Assembly: GCA_946699065.1 (NCBI GenBank)
Contig: CAMPDV010002112.1
Coordinates: forward strand, 1-64,000
DNA length: 64,000 bases
Direction: 5' to 3'
From: Loxodes magnus
Lineage: Eukaryota; Ciliophora; Karyorelictea; Loxodida; Loxodidae
The notes under the pieces were generated by a model. It was given only the letters and a program-made list of their open reading frames with translations. It searched no databases and had not been told where the DNA came from. A program made the translations under genes and the position numbers. Of the stretch, positions 10,695-22,900 are shown piece after piece (positions within the stretch are counted from its first letter, which is position 1; each line of letters opens with the position of its first letter).

Positions 10695-11780
10695 ATGAAG
10701 TGCTATTTATAAGTACTGCTATTCTTAGTCATCAGTCAAATAGGCCAAGGTAATTTAATTAAAGAGATAGAAAGAAAAAGAGAACAGGAATAAAGAATGA
10801 TTAAGGAGAAACGGGATTCATAGTAAATAATTTAGCTAAGAGAGCAGCAAATCTAGTAAATTAGAGAAAAAATGAGCTAAGATAATGCTAATATCAATAA
10901 AGAGAGATAGCTCAAATATGTATTGCAAAAGTAAGACTCAAATGCCCCCTTAAAATAAAATAGACTAAATTATTAACAAAAATAACATCAAAGAGTTCTG
11001 AAAGAATGTACTATGAATGTAGCTTAAGAAAGATAAGTGTAAATTGAGGTTAATAGCAATTTGTAAAATAATTAAAATGCTTTAGGCTCTAGTTTCGAAT
11101 ACCAAGGTATAAATAGCGTAAATATAGAATATTAAAATTATCAAGCAATGGATTGCTAACTCTAAGGCTGCAATCCAAGCTCCAAAGCTATCTGATGTTT
11201 AAAGTGAAGTAAATGTAAACTATAATGCAACTAATAAGTAAGAAATGATGGAAGAAAATGTAGTTGCTTAAGAAGAATCTTAGGCAAATAATTAAAAAAT
11301 ATGATGTTTAATAATATAGTAATGATACAAATGAAGCTTAATAAGAGAAAAATAGTTCCAACGAAATATAAGAAGAGGTTAATAACTCAGAAGATATTCA
11401 ATAAATTTAAATAAGCACCAACAGTTCTTAAGAAGAGATTGTTGCTCAAAATGAATTAATTTAAAAACAAGAAATGGAAAATATTCAACAAGAACAAATT
11501 TTCTCGAATGATGATTAGTAAGTGGATCAAAAAGGTAATGAAGTTTATAAATTTTAGTGATAGTACAAGGGATGAATAAGCATAAAATGATTAGAATGAA
11601 TCTTATGAAGAGAAAAACAATGCAGAAGATTTTAAATATGAAAGCAATAGTACATATGATGACTAGTAATAAAATAGTCAAATTGAGGACACTTTTATGA
11701 AAAAAGAGACTGAGATCTAGTCTAAAAAGATTTTTGTAGAATTGATCAAACTAGATTTTAAACTTTCCAATATAATTTGA
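10695..11780 (+). CDS. Probable secreted Gln/Asn/Glu-rich protein with three tiny introns
   Basis: The ATG at 10695 begins a clear signal peptide, MKCYLQVLLFLVISQIGQG, followed by a charged, coiled-coil-like stretch rich in Lys, Glu, Arg and Gln and then a low-complexity Asn/Ser/Glu/Gln-rich tail. The frame steps forward by one three times. Each step is explained by a GT...AG segment whose length is one more than a multiple of three: 11118-11145 (28 nt), 11238-11283 (46 nt, donor GTAAGA, acceptor CTTAG) and 11518-11557 (40 nt, donor GTAAGT, acceptor TTTTAG). With these removed the frame runs to a TGA at 11778-11780. Introns of this size are common in ciliates. No known family is recognised. 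Frameshift decay is the alternative, and exact splice sites are inferred. Confidence 0.5.
11118..11145 (+). other. Candidate 28-nt intron
   Basis: GTAAAT...TCAAG. Removal joins an Asn-Ser-containing frame to the next protein-like frame between whole codons. Confidence 0.35.
11238..11283 (+). other. Candidate 46-nt intron
   Basis: GTAAGA donor and CTTAG acceptor. Removal rebuilds a Lys codon across the junction and restores the Gln/Asn-rich frame. Confidence 0.35.
11518..11557 (+). other. Candidate 40-nt intron
   Basis: Consensus GTAAGT donor and TTTTAG acceptor. Removal joins an Asn-Asp-Asp stretch to the final acidic tail in frame. Confidence 0.45.
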
Positions 11781-13619
11781 AGATTTAATATAATATAGTA
11801 ATTGCGATATCAAAGGTTTTATTTATTTAAAATATTTTAGTTTAAATAATTCTACATTTAGATAATGGTTGAGAGAATATCAATTAAATAGATAGTAATT
11901 TAAAATGATAAAGCTATTCCTTAACATAGAGTATCTATATGTATGTTAAAAAGCTTAACTAAAAGTATAAAAATATTAAGAAAATAATGGACATAAATTT
12001 TATTTAACTTTAGACTATTTAAAAAATAAATAAATCATTAATAACTCTTTTTAATACTAATATCATGCTATGATCTTATTAGCTTTTAATTTTCACTTAA
12101 GTTCACTAAAAATAAAATATTCATTCTAAACAAAAAACGAGAATTTCATAATAAATTAGATGATATAATCTTGTATATAACTAATAAAATTAAGTTACTA
12201 AAGCAAACCTTTTAGAGTATTTAGAAACCTAAGCAAAAAATATAAAAATTTATTTTTTTTTAAAGTTATTGTTTTATTTTAAAGTTTTCTATTTCACTTT
12301 GGCATTTTATATAATATGCTTTAGGTAAAAACTAATGAATTTATATTTAAATTAAATTTATTTAAAATTAGATAATAAAAAAGGAATAATTGGAACTTAA
12401 AATGTTTATAAATCCCTAGATAATAGACTTATATACAGCTATAAGTTATCAAATTAAATTGAATAGATGAACCGATAGATGGTTTACTTAATTTAACTTA
12501 AGAAATAAAAAGATTAAATTACTACATTTGTAATAAGTATTTTAACCTTTTGATTTAAACTTAATTTTTAATCCTTCTTAATTATTAATTATAAAATACC
12601 TTGGAGATATTTAAGAGAAATATAGGGAAATATTTAATAGTTTAATAGAATAATCAAATACTGAGTTCTTGGTTTGTAGTTCGAAAAATCTAAATTCTAA
12701 ATTATTTACTTTTCTTTTGATATCCGCAAAGTAGAATTTAATTAAATTAAAAGAAATAAATGCTATATAATAAAAGCTATATCTACATTATATTATTTCT
12801 ATAATTTTATGACTATATCAAATTCTTAAAAATTGGCTTAGAAATAATTATAAAGCTTTTTAAAACAAATAAGCAAATCTTAATAAAGTTTAATAACAAG
12901 TACTTTTAGAAAGCATCTAATAGAACTTTAAATATGGCTTAGGAACAAAAAATAATTATAAAAGGTAAATTTTTTATTATATTTAAAATTAAAGGAATAC
13001 TCATTTCTTAATTTTAATCATTTAAGTTAAAATTTATTTTTACAATTTAAGAATTACTTAAATGTTTATTCATCTTATCAATAAATATATATTTTTAGTA
13101 TTCATATCTTTTATGAAAGTCACCACTAATAAACAACTTTTTAATTACTTTTTTAAATTCTAAATCCAAGAAAATGCTAAGAAAATTGAGTTAAAATATC
13201 TCAAATTAAGTAGCTTTCAATTTTAACTTTTTTAAATTATTAGCAAAGAAGGTTTTATTAGATTTAAGATAAATAATTAATGATCAATGGGTTTTATACT
13301 TAGCTTATAACTCTTATTTTTAGATAGGATTTAAAAAATTCAAGCACAATAATTGTATTTAAACTCTTTCACTAATTCTTAGTTTAAATAAATAACTATT
13401 TTTAGTAAATTTTATTTCATAATTTTTCTTGAATCTAATAAATAAATAAATAAAATGCTTTTTTTATTTTTTAACTTTGTTCTTATAGATAATACTTAAA
13501 TATAGACTCTTATGATTTCTTAGTTGTAATTTTTATAAATAATAGATAAATTAATAATTATAATTTATTACAATTTTTTTATTAATTTGCTTATTTAGTA
13601 TAAAATTAAATAAAAGGAA
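11781..13619. other. AT-rich stretch with no recognised gene
   Basis: Very AT-rich with many short homopolymers. No protein motif, RNA gene or tandem repeat recognised. Confidence 0.5.
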
Positions 13620-14215
13620 AAATTTACTTAATTGATTTTCTATCTTTAGATTCCTAAATTTTAGTTATATTTTGCTACTATATCTCCTGATTTTAAGAAT
13701 GTTGTTAACATTTCTTTTTCTACAAGCACTCTTCTATAAACCTGTTTAATATTTGGTTAGATGTAATCTCCCTATCTTTAGTTTTTTACTTTTCTACTCT
13801 TTCTTTTATTAAATTATAAGCATTAGATTTAAGTTAATTCTACTATAAAACTTACTTATTTAGTGTTTCTTCTAATTTCTATACTTAAGAATCAAATTAT
13901 TTATATATTAATCTTTAATTTTCTTCCTTATGTCTTTCCTAGCTTTACAACTAAGATTTTTATTAGTTGACTTAATTTTTTACTGAGTTAAAAAACTTAA
14001 AAATTTAGCTTTGCTTAATGATTTTAGTCTTTTAGGTAATTTAAAGTAGAATCAATAAAATGCTTATAAGTTAATTCTTTTATTTAGTAACTTTATAGCA
14101 AAGACTTTATTTTTATTTCTAAATCTCTAACGAATTTCCACTCAATTACTAGAACTCTATTTTGGTATTTATTGATTATGATGGATTAATTTTAGAATTC
14201 ATTTTCAAAAAGAAA
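13620..14215 (+). pseudogene. Weak trace of a surface-protein-like reading frame
   Basis: In frame 0 under the ciliate code a stretch reads like the C-terminal extracellular part of large ciliate surface proteins: IPKFQLYFATISPDFKNVV, later an Asn-Tyr/Ile-Gln-Val stretch, and then a Thr-Asn-Phe-His-Ser-Ile segment before a hydrophobic run. Beta-sandwich-like alternation is visible but no defined domain. There is no clear start or end, and stop-free frames are expected by chance here, so this is a tentative call of a gene remnant. Confidence 0.25.
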
Positions 14216-14457
14216 TTTATAGTAAAAATATTTTTATAGATTGTAATTAAACGAATGAATGAAAATCCCTTCTTTATCTTTATAGAAACTGTCTTTTAGG
14301 TTTCTAATAATAACTAGCCATCATAAAAAGTATAAAATTAGATGATATTTTCTTAAGTAACCTATCTACCGTTTTAATAATATTAATTTTTCCTTCATAG
14401 TATTATTTTTTTAGAATTTAGCTAAATTGAATATGTTTTAAATCTTTGCATAAAAAA

Positions 14458-14529
14458 GCTCCTGGTGAGGGTCGAACTCACGATCTCTGGCTCATAAGAC
14501 CAGCGCTTTAACCACTAAGCTACAAGAGC
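14458..14529 (-). tRNA. tRNA-Ile (anticodon UAU)
   Basis: The minus strand folds as a 72-nt cloverleaf: acceptor GCTCTTG/CAGGAGC (one G-T pair), D-arm GCTT...AAGC with GTGGTTA in the loop, anticodon stem CTGGT/GCCAG with loop CTTATGA, and T-arm GTGAG-TTCGACC-CTCAC. The loop puts TAT at positions 34-36, the decoder of the rare Ile codon ATA, which is common in AT-rich genes. G rather than A at position 37 is unusual for this isoacceptor. The 3' side is followed (leftwards on the plus strand) by an A-run, that is a T-run terminator on the minus strand. Confidence 0.85.
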
Positions 14530-14869
14530 TGTTAATTTATCAAATTAAATAGAAACTTAAATTAACTTCATGATTTTACTCAAAAAACTACTTTAAATAT
14601 GCTTATAAAATTGAATTTAGATTAGATTATATAATTAAGGGACTTTAATTAAAAGTTACTTATAGCAATAGAATAATTTAACTAAATAGATAATAATTTT
14701 ATGAGTATGAGTATTAAAAATGTAAGCATTAGATTATTAAGTTGCATAATTATTTCTATAATTTGAAGGATTAAAATTAACTTTATAATATTTGGCTTTA
14801 TTAAGAGATAGAAATTTTTTACTTCTAGTAGTTATTAAGTATAATAAATAAGACTTTACGAGAAGCTTT
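14530..14869. other. AT-rich spacer, nothing recognised
   Basis: Between the tRNA-Ile gene and the first receptor-like sequence. No supported feature. Confidence 0.5.
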
Positions 14870-16905
14870 GTATGAGGATTTATTTCTCCACCTAATCTGT
14901 AGGCAATGATAAGCCGCCATTAGTTCTTCAATTCAACAAAGATATTGCGAAAGATTGACTCCATCATTCCTTATTGAAACTTCATCTTTCTGAAAAATTT
15001 AAATAGGTATTAATACTAATGAAAAAATCCAAAGGGAGCAATTAGTAAAATAATAACTTGGATTTATGCTCCTTGTACCATTCCTCTTCGGTGCCATATT
15101 TAATTATATAATCTGAATGATATATAGAAAAAAAGCAGATAATTTTTTGTATTCAACTCTAGTTTGCTTAAAGCAATTGAAATTAGTTATGAAACAGGAT
15201 TAGGAGGAGAAATAATTTAAGAAAGTGTTTCTACTTAACTAATAAACCATTTAAAATAAGTTCCTTGTGGAGTTCAATATGCGAATGAGCAAATAAATGT
15301 ACTGGAAAATTATTAAATAATAGCAAATCCTTTTAGTTATGGTAGTACGTTTCTTAACACAACTTTAATTTCATCGGTTCTCATGCAAAAGAAAGCTGAA
15401 ATATGAATCATTCACATCATTTCATAAGCCAAATATTTTATCTATGCTACTTATCTAGTTAATAACCAATATCTTGCTATAATCTTCCCTTTCTTCAGTT
15501 ACTATCAATTAATTAGAAAAAACTTTAAGATCTCCACTCTTTTTAGCCAATGCCTAGGATTAGTATTATAGAACTATTGTAGTAACCTAAATCATTTAGA
15601 GGAAAATGAAAACAAATAGAACTTTATTATGAAGATAGTGAGCAAAAGAATGAAAAATAATACAATATAACAAAAGCCTGATTTGACAAAAATGGAGTAA
15701 AATTAGTGAATCAAATTAATTTTTTCCAACTTGTCAACACAACTATTAAAAGTAGAAAAGAAATGGCAAAGAAACTCGCTAGATATTTTATGGAAAATGA
15801 GATTCGAGTTGTAATTTATAAATGAGGACATCTTTATCGATTGTGAGATAGTAATTGATCTATCTTAGTTTTAGGCCTGGTGATGTAATTTTTATTCATA
15901 TGATTCAAACTTCCCTCATTTTTGCTAAAATTTAAAATGTTGATAATTTAGAGGATATAATTATACTCTGCATGGCTCTTAATCTATAACTATTCCAAGA
16001 TGAATTGGAGAATTAGGGCGAGAAATGCTTGACTACGATAAAAAATGTACACCTCAGGTTGATTAAGAATACTATTTATTTGAGTAACCTCTTATAGTTG
16101 CCTATGGAATAAAAGAAATTCTTAGCTTAGGCGATGATTTCAATAATCCATTTACTTTGATGAAAGCTATAAGAAATGTATAGTTCATAAGTTGCACTGG
16201 CAAAGTAAAGTTTAAAAAAAAGCTAAATTATAGAGATTTAAATAACTTTTAAATTGACTCTACTTTAAGTAGAAATCTAACTTAACCTTAAATTATCTCT
16301 GGAGAAGAGTTTTGCCGTGATTGATCTATAATCTGAAAAAAAATGGTTATGGATTCAATTGAAATGAAAAACAACACATAAACATTTAGATAGTTTCTAG
16401 TAATATCAAATCTTTCCTTTTTTAAAGAGGATAGTGCTTTAACACTAGAAAGGAAAAAAAATTTTTATCTCGTATATATTTATTTTTGAAGCATAGTGTT
16501 CTTTTCTACCTTTAAAGAAATGAGAAGATGAAGTAAAAGAAATATGAATAATCAAAGTAGTATCAGAAGCCACTATTAGGGATGAGTAATTCACTTTCTT
16601 TTCGCCTTTGAATATTTAGCAATTTTATGCCTTAGGACATGACATAAATCTCTTTTAAGGAGAATAAGTCTAAATCGAAAAGGATTTTTGATTTATGATT
16701 TCGATCAAATTAAAAAAAATGAAATGGTTATCGAATTATTTTGATTATTTCATTTAGATTTTTATATATTGAAGATTTTTTTTGATTCCTTTCCTATGTG
16801 GCTTGAGGTCATATGAAAAATAAATATACTTTGTTAAGTGGGAAAATCTATATTAAAGAATTCCTTTAATAGGAACCATACTTTTCGTTTATATAAAAAA
16901 ATAAA
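14870..16905 (+). pseudogene. Decayed receptor with ANF-receptor (type-1 periplasmic-binding) domain and membrane segments
   Basis: Several family landmarks appear in the expected order but in different frames. Frame 0 near 15546 has DQYYRTIVV. Frame 1 at 15628-15800 has LYYEDSE, then FDKNGVKLVN and a Val-Val-Ile-Tyr strand. Frame 0 at 15870 has FRPGDVIFI. Frame 2 at 15990-16230 has IPRWIGELGREML, DQEYYLFEQPLIVAYGIKEI, a Asp-Phe-Asn-Asn-Pro and a SCTGKVKF. Frame 0 again has QFYALGHDI near 16620 and IPLIGTILFVYI near 16875. These match the C-terminal lobe of the ligand-binding domain and the following membrane region of large ciliate receptor families. Frame steps go in both directions, so indel decay is more likely than introns alone. 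The gene stops abruptly inside the last membrane segment, where the 105-bp satellite begins. A near-identical inverted copy lies at the window end. Confidence 0.68.
15927..16905 (+). repeat. Left flank of the giant inverted repeat
   Basis: This segment is the reverse complement of 63023-64000 with only scattered differences, for example one base in an A-run near 16450, one A in the TTAACACT/TTTAAACACT pair near 16440, one T/A near 16775 and one near 16160. The true left limit may extend further, since the right copy is cut by the window edge. Confidence 0.93.
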
Positions 16906-19900
16906 AGAATTTAAAGAGAAGCGATAAAAAGTAGGAAGTGAGTTTTAATATGATTTTTGGAAAAAAAGATTTAAAGACGAAAAATGTTAAGAAAGTGATG
17001 ATAGATAAAAAGGGAATTTAAAGAGAAGCGATAAAAATGTAGGAAGTGAGTTTTAATATGATTTTTGGAAAAAAAGATTTAAAGACGAAAAATGTTAAGA
17101 AAGTGATGATAGAGAAAAAGGGAATTTAAAGAGAAGCGATAAAAAGTAGGAAGTGAGTTTTAATATGATTTTTGGAAAAAAAGATTTAAAGACGAAAAAT
17201 GTTAAGAAAGTGATGATAGAAAAAGGGAATTTAAAGAGAAGCGATAAAAAGTAGGAAGTGAGTTTTAATATGATTTTTGGAAAAAAAGATTTAAAGACGA
17301 AAAATGTTAAGAAAGTGATGATAGAAAAAGGGAATTTAAAGAGAAGCGATAAAAAGTAGGAAGTGAGTTTTAATATGATTTTTGGAAAAAAAGATTTAAA
17401 GACGAAAAATGTTAAGAAAGTGATGATAGAAAAAGGGAATTTAAAGAGAAGCGAAAAAAAGTAGGAAGTGAGTTTTAATATGATTTTTGGAAAAAAAGAT
17501 TTAAAGACGAAAAATGTTAAGAAAGTGATGATAGATAAAAAGGGAATTTAAAGAGAAGCGATAAAAAGTAGGAAGTGAGTTTTAATATGATTTTTGGAAA
17601 AAAAGATTTAAAGACGAAAAATGTTAAGAAAGTGATGATAGAAAAAGGGAATTTAAAGAGAAGCGATAAAAAGTAGGAAGTGAGTTTTAATATGATTTTT
17701 GGAAAAAAAGATTTAAAGACGAAAAATGTTAAGAAAGTGATGATAGAAAAAGGGAATTTAAAGAGAAGCGATAAAAAGTAGGAAGTGAGTTTTAATATGA
17801 TTTTTGGAAAAAAAGATTTAAAGACGAAAAATGTTAAGAAAGTGATGATAGAAAAAGGGAATTTAAAGAGAAGCGATAAAAAGTAGGAAGTGAGTTTTAA
17901 TATGATTTTTGGAAAAAAAGATTTAAAGACGAAAAATGTTAAGAAAGTGATGATAGAAAAAGGGAATTTAAAGAGAAGCGATAAAAAGTAGGAAGTGAGT
18001 TTTAATATGATTTTTGGAAAAAAAGATTTAAAGACGAAAAATGTTAAGAAAGTGATGATAGATAAAAAGGGAATTTAAAGAGAAGCGATAAAAAGTAGGA
18101 AGTGAGTTTTAATATGATTTTTGGAAAAAAAGATTTAAAGACGAAAAATGTTAAGAAATGATTTTTGAGAAAAAGGGAATTTAAAGAGAAGCGATAAAAA
18201 GTAGGAAGTGAGTTTTAATATGATTTTTGGAAAAAAAGATTTAAAGACGAAAAATGTTAAGAAAGTGATGATAGATAAAAAGGGAATTTAAAGAGAAGCG
18301 ATAAAAAGTAGGAAGTGAGTTTTAATATGATTTTTGGAAAAAAAGATTTAAAGACGAAAAATGTTAAGAAAGTGATGATAGAAAAAGGGAATTTAAAGAG
18401 AAGCGATAAAAAGTAGGAAGTGAGTTTTAATATGATTTTTGGAAAAAAAGATTTAAAGACGAAAAATGTTAAGAAAGTGATGATAGATAAAAAGGGAATT
18501 TAAAGAGAAGCGATAAAAAGTAGGAAGTGAGTTTTAATATGATTTTTGGAAAAAAAGATTTAAAGACGAAAAATGTTAAGAAAGTGATGATAGAAAAAGG
18601 GAATTTAAAGAGAAGCGATAAAAAGTAGGAAGTGAGTTTTAATATGATTTTTGGAAAAAAAGATTTAAAGACGAAAAATGTTAAGAAAGTGATGATAGAA
18701 AAAGGGAATTTAAAGAGAAGCGATAAAAAGTAGGAAGTGAGTTTTAATATGATTTTTGGAAAAAAAGATTTAAAGACGAAAAATGTTAAGAAAGTGATGA
18801 TAGAAAAAGGGAATTTAAAGAGAAGCGATAAAAAGTAGGAAGTGAGTTTTAATATGATTTTTGGAAAAAAAGATTTAAAGACGAAAAATGTTAAGAAAGT
18901 GATGATAGAAAAAGGGAATTTAAAGAGAAGCGATAAAAAGTAGGAAGTGAGTTTTAATATGATTTTTGGAAAAAAAGATTTAAAGACGAAAAATGTTAAG
19001 AAAGTGATGATAGAAAAAGGGAATTTAAAGAGAAGCGATAAAAAGTAGGAAGTGAGTTTTAATATGATTTTTGGAAAAAAAGATTTAAAGACGAAAAATG
19101 TTAAGAAAGTGATGATAGAAAAAGGGAATTTAAAGAGAAGCGATAAAAAGTAGGAAGTGAGTTTTAATATGATTTTTGGAAAAAAAGATTTAAAGACGAA
19201 AAATGTTAAGAAAGTGATGATAGATAAAAAGGGAATTTAAAGAGAAGCGATAAAAAGTAGGAAGTGAGTTTTAATATGATTTTTGGAAAAAAAGATTTAA
19301 AGACGAAAAATGTTAAGAAATGATTTTTGAGAAAAAGGGAATTTAAAGAGAAGCGATAAAAAGTAGGAAGTGAGTTTTAATATGATTTTTGGAAAAAAAG
19401 ATTTAAAGACGAAAAATGTTAAGAAATGATTTTTGAGAAAAAGGGAATTTAAAGAGAAGCGATAAAAAGTAGGAAGTGAGTTTTAATATGATTTTTGGAA
19501 AAAAAGATTTAAAGACGAAAAATGTTAAGAAAGTGATGATAGATAAAAAGGGAATTTAAAGAGAAGCGATAAAAAGTAGGAAGTGAGTTTTAATATGATT
19601 TTTGGAAAAAAAGATTTAAAGACGAAAAATGTTAAGAAAGTGATGATAGAAAAAGGGAATTTAAAGAGAAGCGATAAAAAGTAGGAAGTGAGTTTTAATA
19701 TGATTTTTGGAAAAAAAGATTTAAAGACGAAAAATGTTAAGAAATGATTTTTGAGAAAAAGGGAATTTAAAGAGAAGCGATAAAAAGTAGGAAGTGAGTT
19801 TTAATATGATTTTTGGAAAAAAAGATTTAAAGACGAAAAATGTTAAGAAATGATTTTTGAGAAAAAGGGAATTTAAAGAGAAGCGATAAAAAGTAGGAAG

Positions 19901-22900
19901 TGAGTTTTAATATGATTTTTGGAAAAAAAGATTTAAAGACGAAAAATGTTAAGAAAGTGATGATAGATAAAAAGGGAATTTAAAGAGAAGCGATAAAAAG
20001 TAGGAAGTGAGTTTTAATATGATTTTTGGAAAAAAAGATTTAAAGACGAAAAATGTTAAGAAAGTGATGATAGAAAAAGGGAATTTAAAGAGAAGCGATA
20101 AAAAGTAGGAAGTGAGTTTTAATATGATTTTTGGAAAAAAAGATTTAAAGACGAAAAATGTTAAGAAAGTGATGATAGAAAAAGGGAATTTAAAGAGAAG
20201 CGATAAAAAGTAGGAAGTGAGTTTTAATATGATTTTTGGAAAAAAAGATTTAAAGACGAAAAATGTTAAGAAAGTGATGATAGAAAAAGGGAATTTAAAG
20301 AGAAGCGATAAAAATGTAGGAAGTGAGTTTTAATATGATTTTTGGAAAAAAAGATTTAAAGACGAAAAATGTTAAGAAAGTGATGATAGAAAAAGGGAAT
20401 TTAAAGAGAAGCGATAAAAAGTAGGAAGTGAGTTTTAATATGATTTTTGGAAAAAAAGATTTAAAGACGAAAAATGTTAAGAAAGTGATGATAGAAAAAG
20501 GGAATTTAAAGAGAAGCGATAAAAAGTAGGAAGTGAGTTTTAATATGATTTTTGGAAAAAAAGATTTAAAGACGAAAAATGTTAAGAAAGTGATGATAGA
20601 TAAAAAGGGAATTTAAAGAGAAGCGATAAAAAGTAGGAAGTGAGTTTTAATATGATTTTTGGAAAAAAAGATTTAAAGACGAAAAATGTTAAGAAAGTGA
20701 TGATAGAAAAAGGGAATTTAAAGAGAAGCGATAAAAAGTAGGAAGTGAGTTTTAATATGATTTTTGGAAAAAAAGATTTAAAGACGAAAAATGTTAAGAA
20801 AGTGATGATAGAAAAAGGGAATTTAAAGAGAAGCGATAAAAAGTAGGAAGTGAGTTTTAATATGATTTTTGGAAAAAAAGATTTAAAGACGAAAAATGTT
20901 AAGAAAGTGATGATAGAAAAAGGGAATTTAAAGAGAAGCGATAAAAAGTAGGAAGTGAGTTTTAATATGATTTTTGGAAAAAAAGATTTAAAGACGAAAA
21001 ATGTTAAGAAAGTGATGATGAGAGAAAAAGGGAATTTAAAGAGAAGCGATAAAAAGTAGGAAGTGAGTTTTAATATGATTTTTGGAAAAAAAGATTTAAA
21101 GACGAAAAATGTTAAGAAAGTGATGATAGAAAAAGGGAATTTAAAGAGAAGCGATAAAAAGTAGGAAGTGAGTTTTAATATGATTTTTGGAAAAAAAGAT
21201 TTAAAGACGAAAAATGTTAAGAAATGATTTTTAAAGAGAGAAAAAGTGAATTTAAAGAGAAGCGATAAAAAGTAGGAAGTGAGTTTTAATATGATTTTTG
21301 GAAAAAAAGATTTAAAGACGAAAAATGTTAAGAAAGTGATGATAGATAAAAAGGGAATTTAAAGAGAAGCGATAAAAAGTAGGAAGTGAGTTTTAATATG
21401 ATTTTTGGAAAAAAAGATTTAAAGACGAAAAATGTTAAGAAAGTGATGATAGAAAAAGGGAATTTAAAGAGAAGCGATAAAAAGTAGGAAGTGAGTTTTA
21501 ATATGATTTTTGGAAAAAAAGATTTAAAGACGAAAAATGTTAAGAAAGTGATGATAGAAAAAGGGAATTTAAAGAGAAGCGATAAAAAGTAGGAAGTGAG
21601 TTTTAATATGATTTTTGGAAAAAAAGATTTAAAGACGAAAAATGTTAAGAAAGTGATGATAGAAAAAGGGAATTTAAAGAGAAGCGATAAAAAGTAGGAA
21701 GTGAGTTTTAATATGATTTTTGGAAAAAAAGATTTAAAGACGAAAAATGTTAAGAAAGTGATGATAGAAAAAGGGAATTTAAAGAGAAGCGATAAAAAGT
21801 AGGAAGTGAGTTTTAATATGATTTTTGGAAAAAAAGATTTAAAGACGAAAAATGTTAAGAAAGTGATGATAGAAAAAGGGAATTTAAAGAGAAGCGATAA
21901 AAAGTAGGAAGTGAGTTTTAATATGATTTTTGGAAAAAAAGATTTAAAGACGAAAAATGTTAAGAAAGTGATGATAGAAAAAGGGAATTTAAAGAGAAGC
22001 GATAAAAAGTAGGAAGTGAGTTTTAATATGATTTTTGGAAAAAAAGATTTAAAGACGAAAAATGTTAAGAAAGTGATGATAGAAAAAGGGAATTTAAAGA
22101 GAAGCGATAAAAAGTAGGAAGTGAGTTTTAATATGATTTTTGGAAAAAAAGATTTAAAGACGAAAAATGTTAAGAAAGTGATGATAGAAAAAGGGAATTT
22201 AAAGAGAAGCGATAAAAAGTAGGAAGTGAGTTTTAATATGATTTTTGGAAAAAAAGATTTAAAGACGAAAAATGTTAAGAAAGTGATGATAGAAAAAGGG
22301 AATTTAAAGAGAAGCGATAAAAAGTAGGAAGTGAGTTTTAATATGATTTTTGGAAAAAAAGATTTAAAGACGAAAAATGTTAAGAAAGTGATGATAGAAA
22401 AAGGGAATTTAAAGAGAAGCGATAAAAAGTAGGAAGTGAGTTTTAATATGATTTTTGGAAAAAAAGATTTAAAGACGAAAAATGTTAAGAAAGTGATGAT
22501 AGAAAAAGGGAATTTAAAGAGAAGCGATAAAAAGTAGGAAGTGAGTTTTAATATGATTTTTGGAAAAAAAGATTTAAAGACGAAAAATGTTAAGAAAGTG
22601 ATGATAGAAAAAGGGAATTTAAAGAGAAGCGATAAAAAGTAGGAAGTGAGTTTTAATATGATTTTTGGAAAAAAAGATTTAAAGACGAAAAATGTTAAGA
22701 AAGTGATGATAGAAAAAGGGAATTTAAAGAGAAGCGATAAAAAGTAGGAAGTGAGTTTTAATATGATTTTTGGAAAAAAAGATTTAAAGACGAAAAATGT
22801 TAAGAAAGTGATGATAGAAAAAGGGAATTTAAAGAGAAGCGATAAAAAGTAGGAAGTGAGTTTTAATATGATTTTTGGAAAAAAAGATTTAAAGACGAAA

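Noticed and set aside
11379-11681. Minus-strand 100-residue hydrophobic ORF
   Set aside because: Antisense of the Gln/Glu-rich tail of the secreted-protein gene, where Gln/Glu codons read as hydrophobic residues on the other strand.
14870-16905. Reading the receptor remnant as an intact gene with small introns
   Set aside because: Frame steps go in both directions, no GT...AG segment of the required length fits the step near 15900-15990, and the gene ends in satellite inside a membrane segment.
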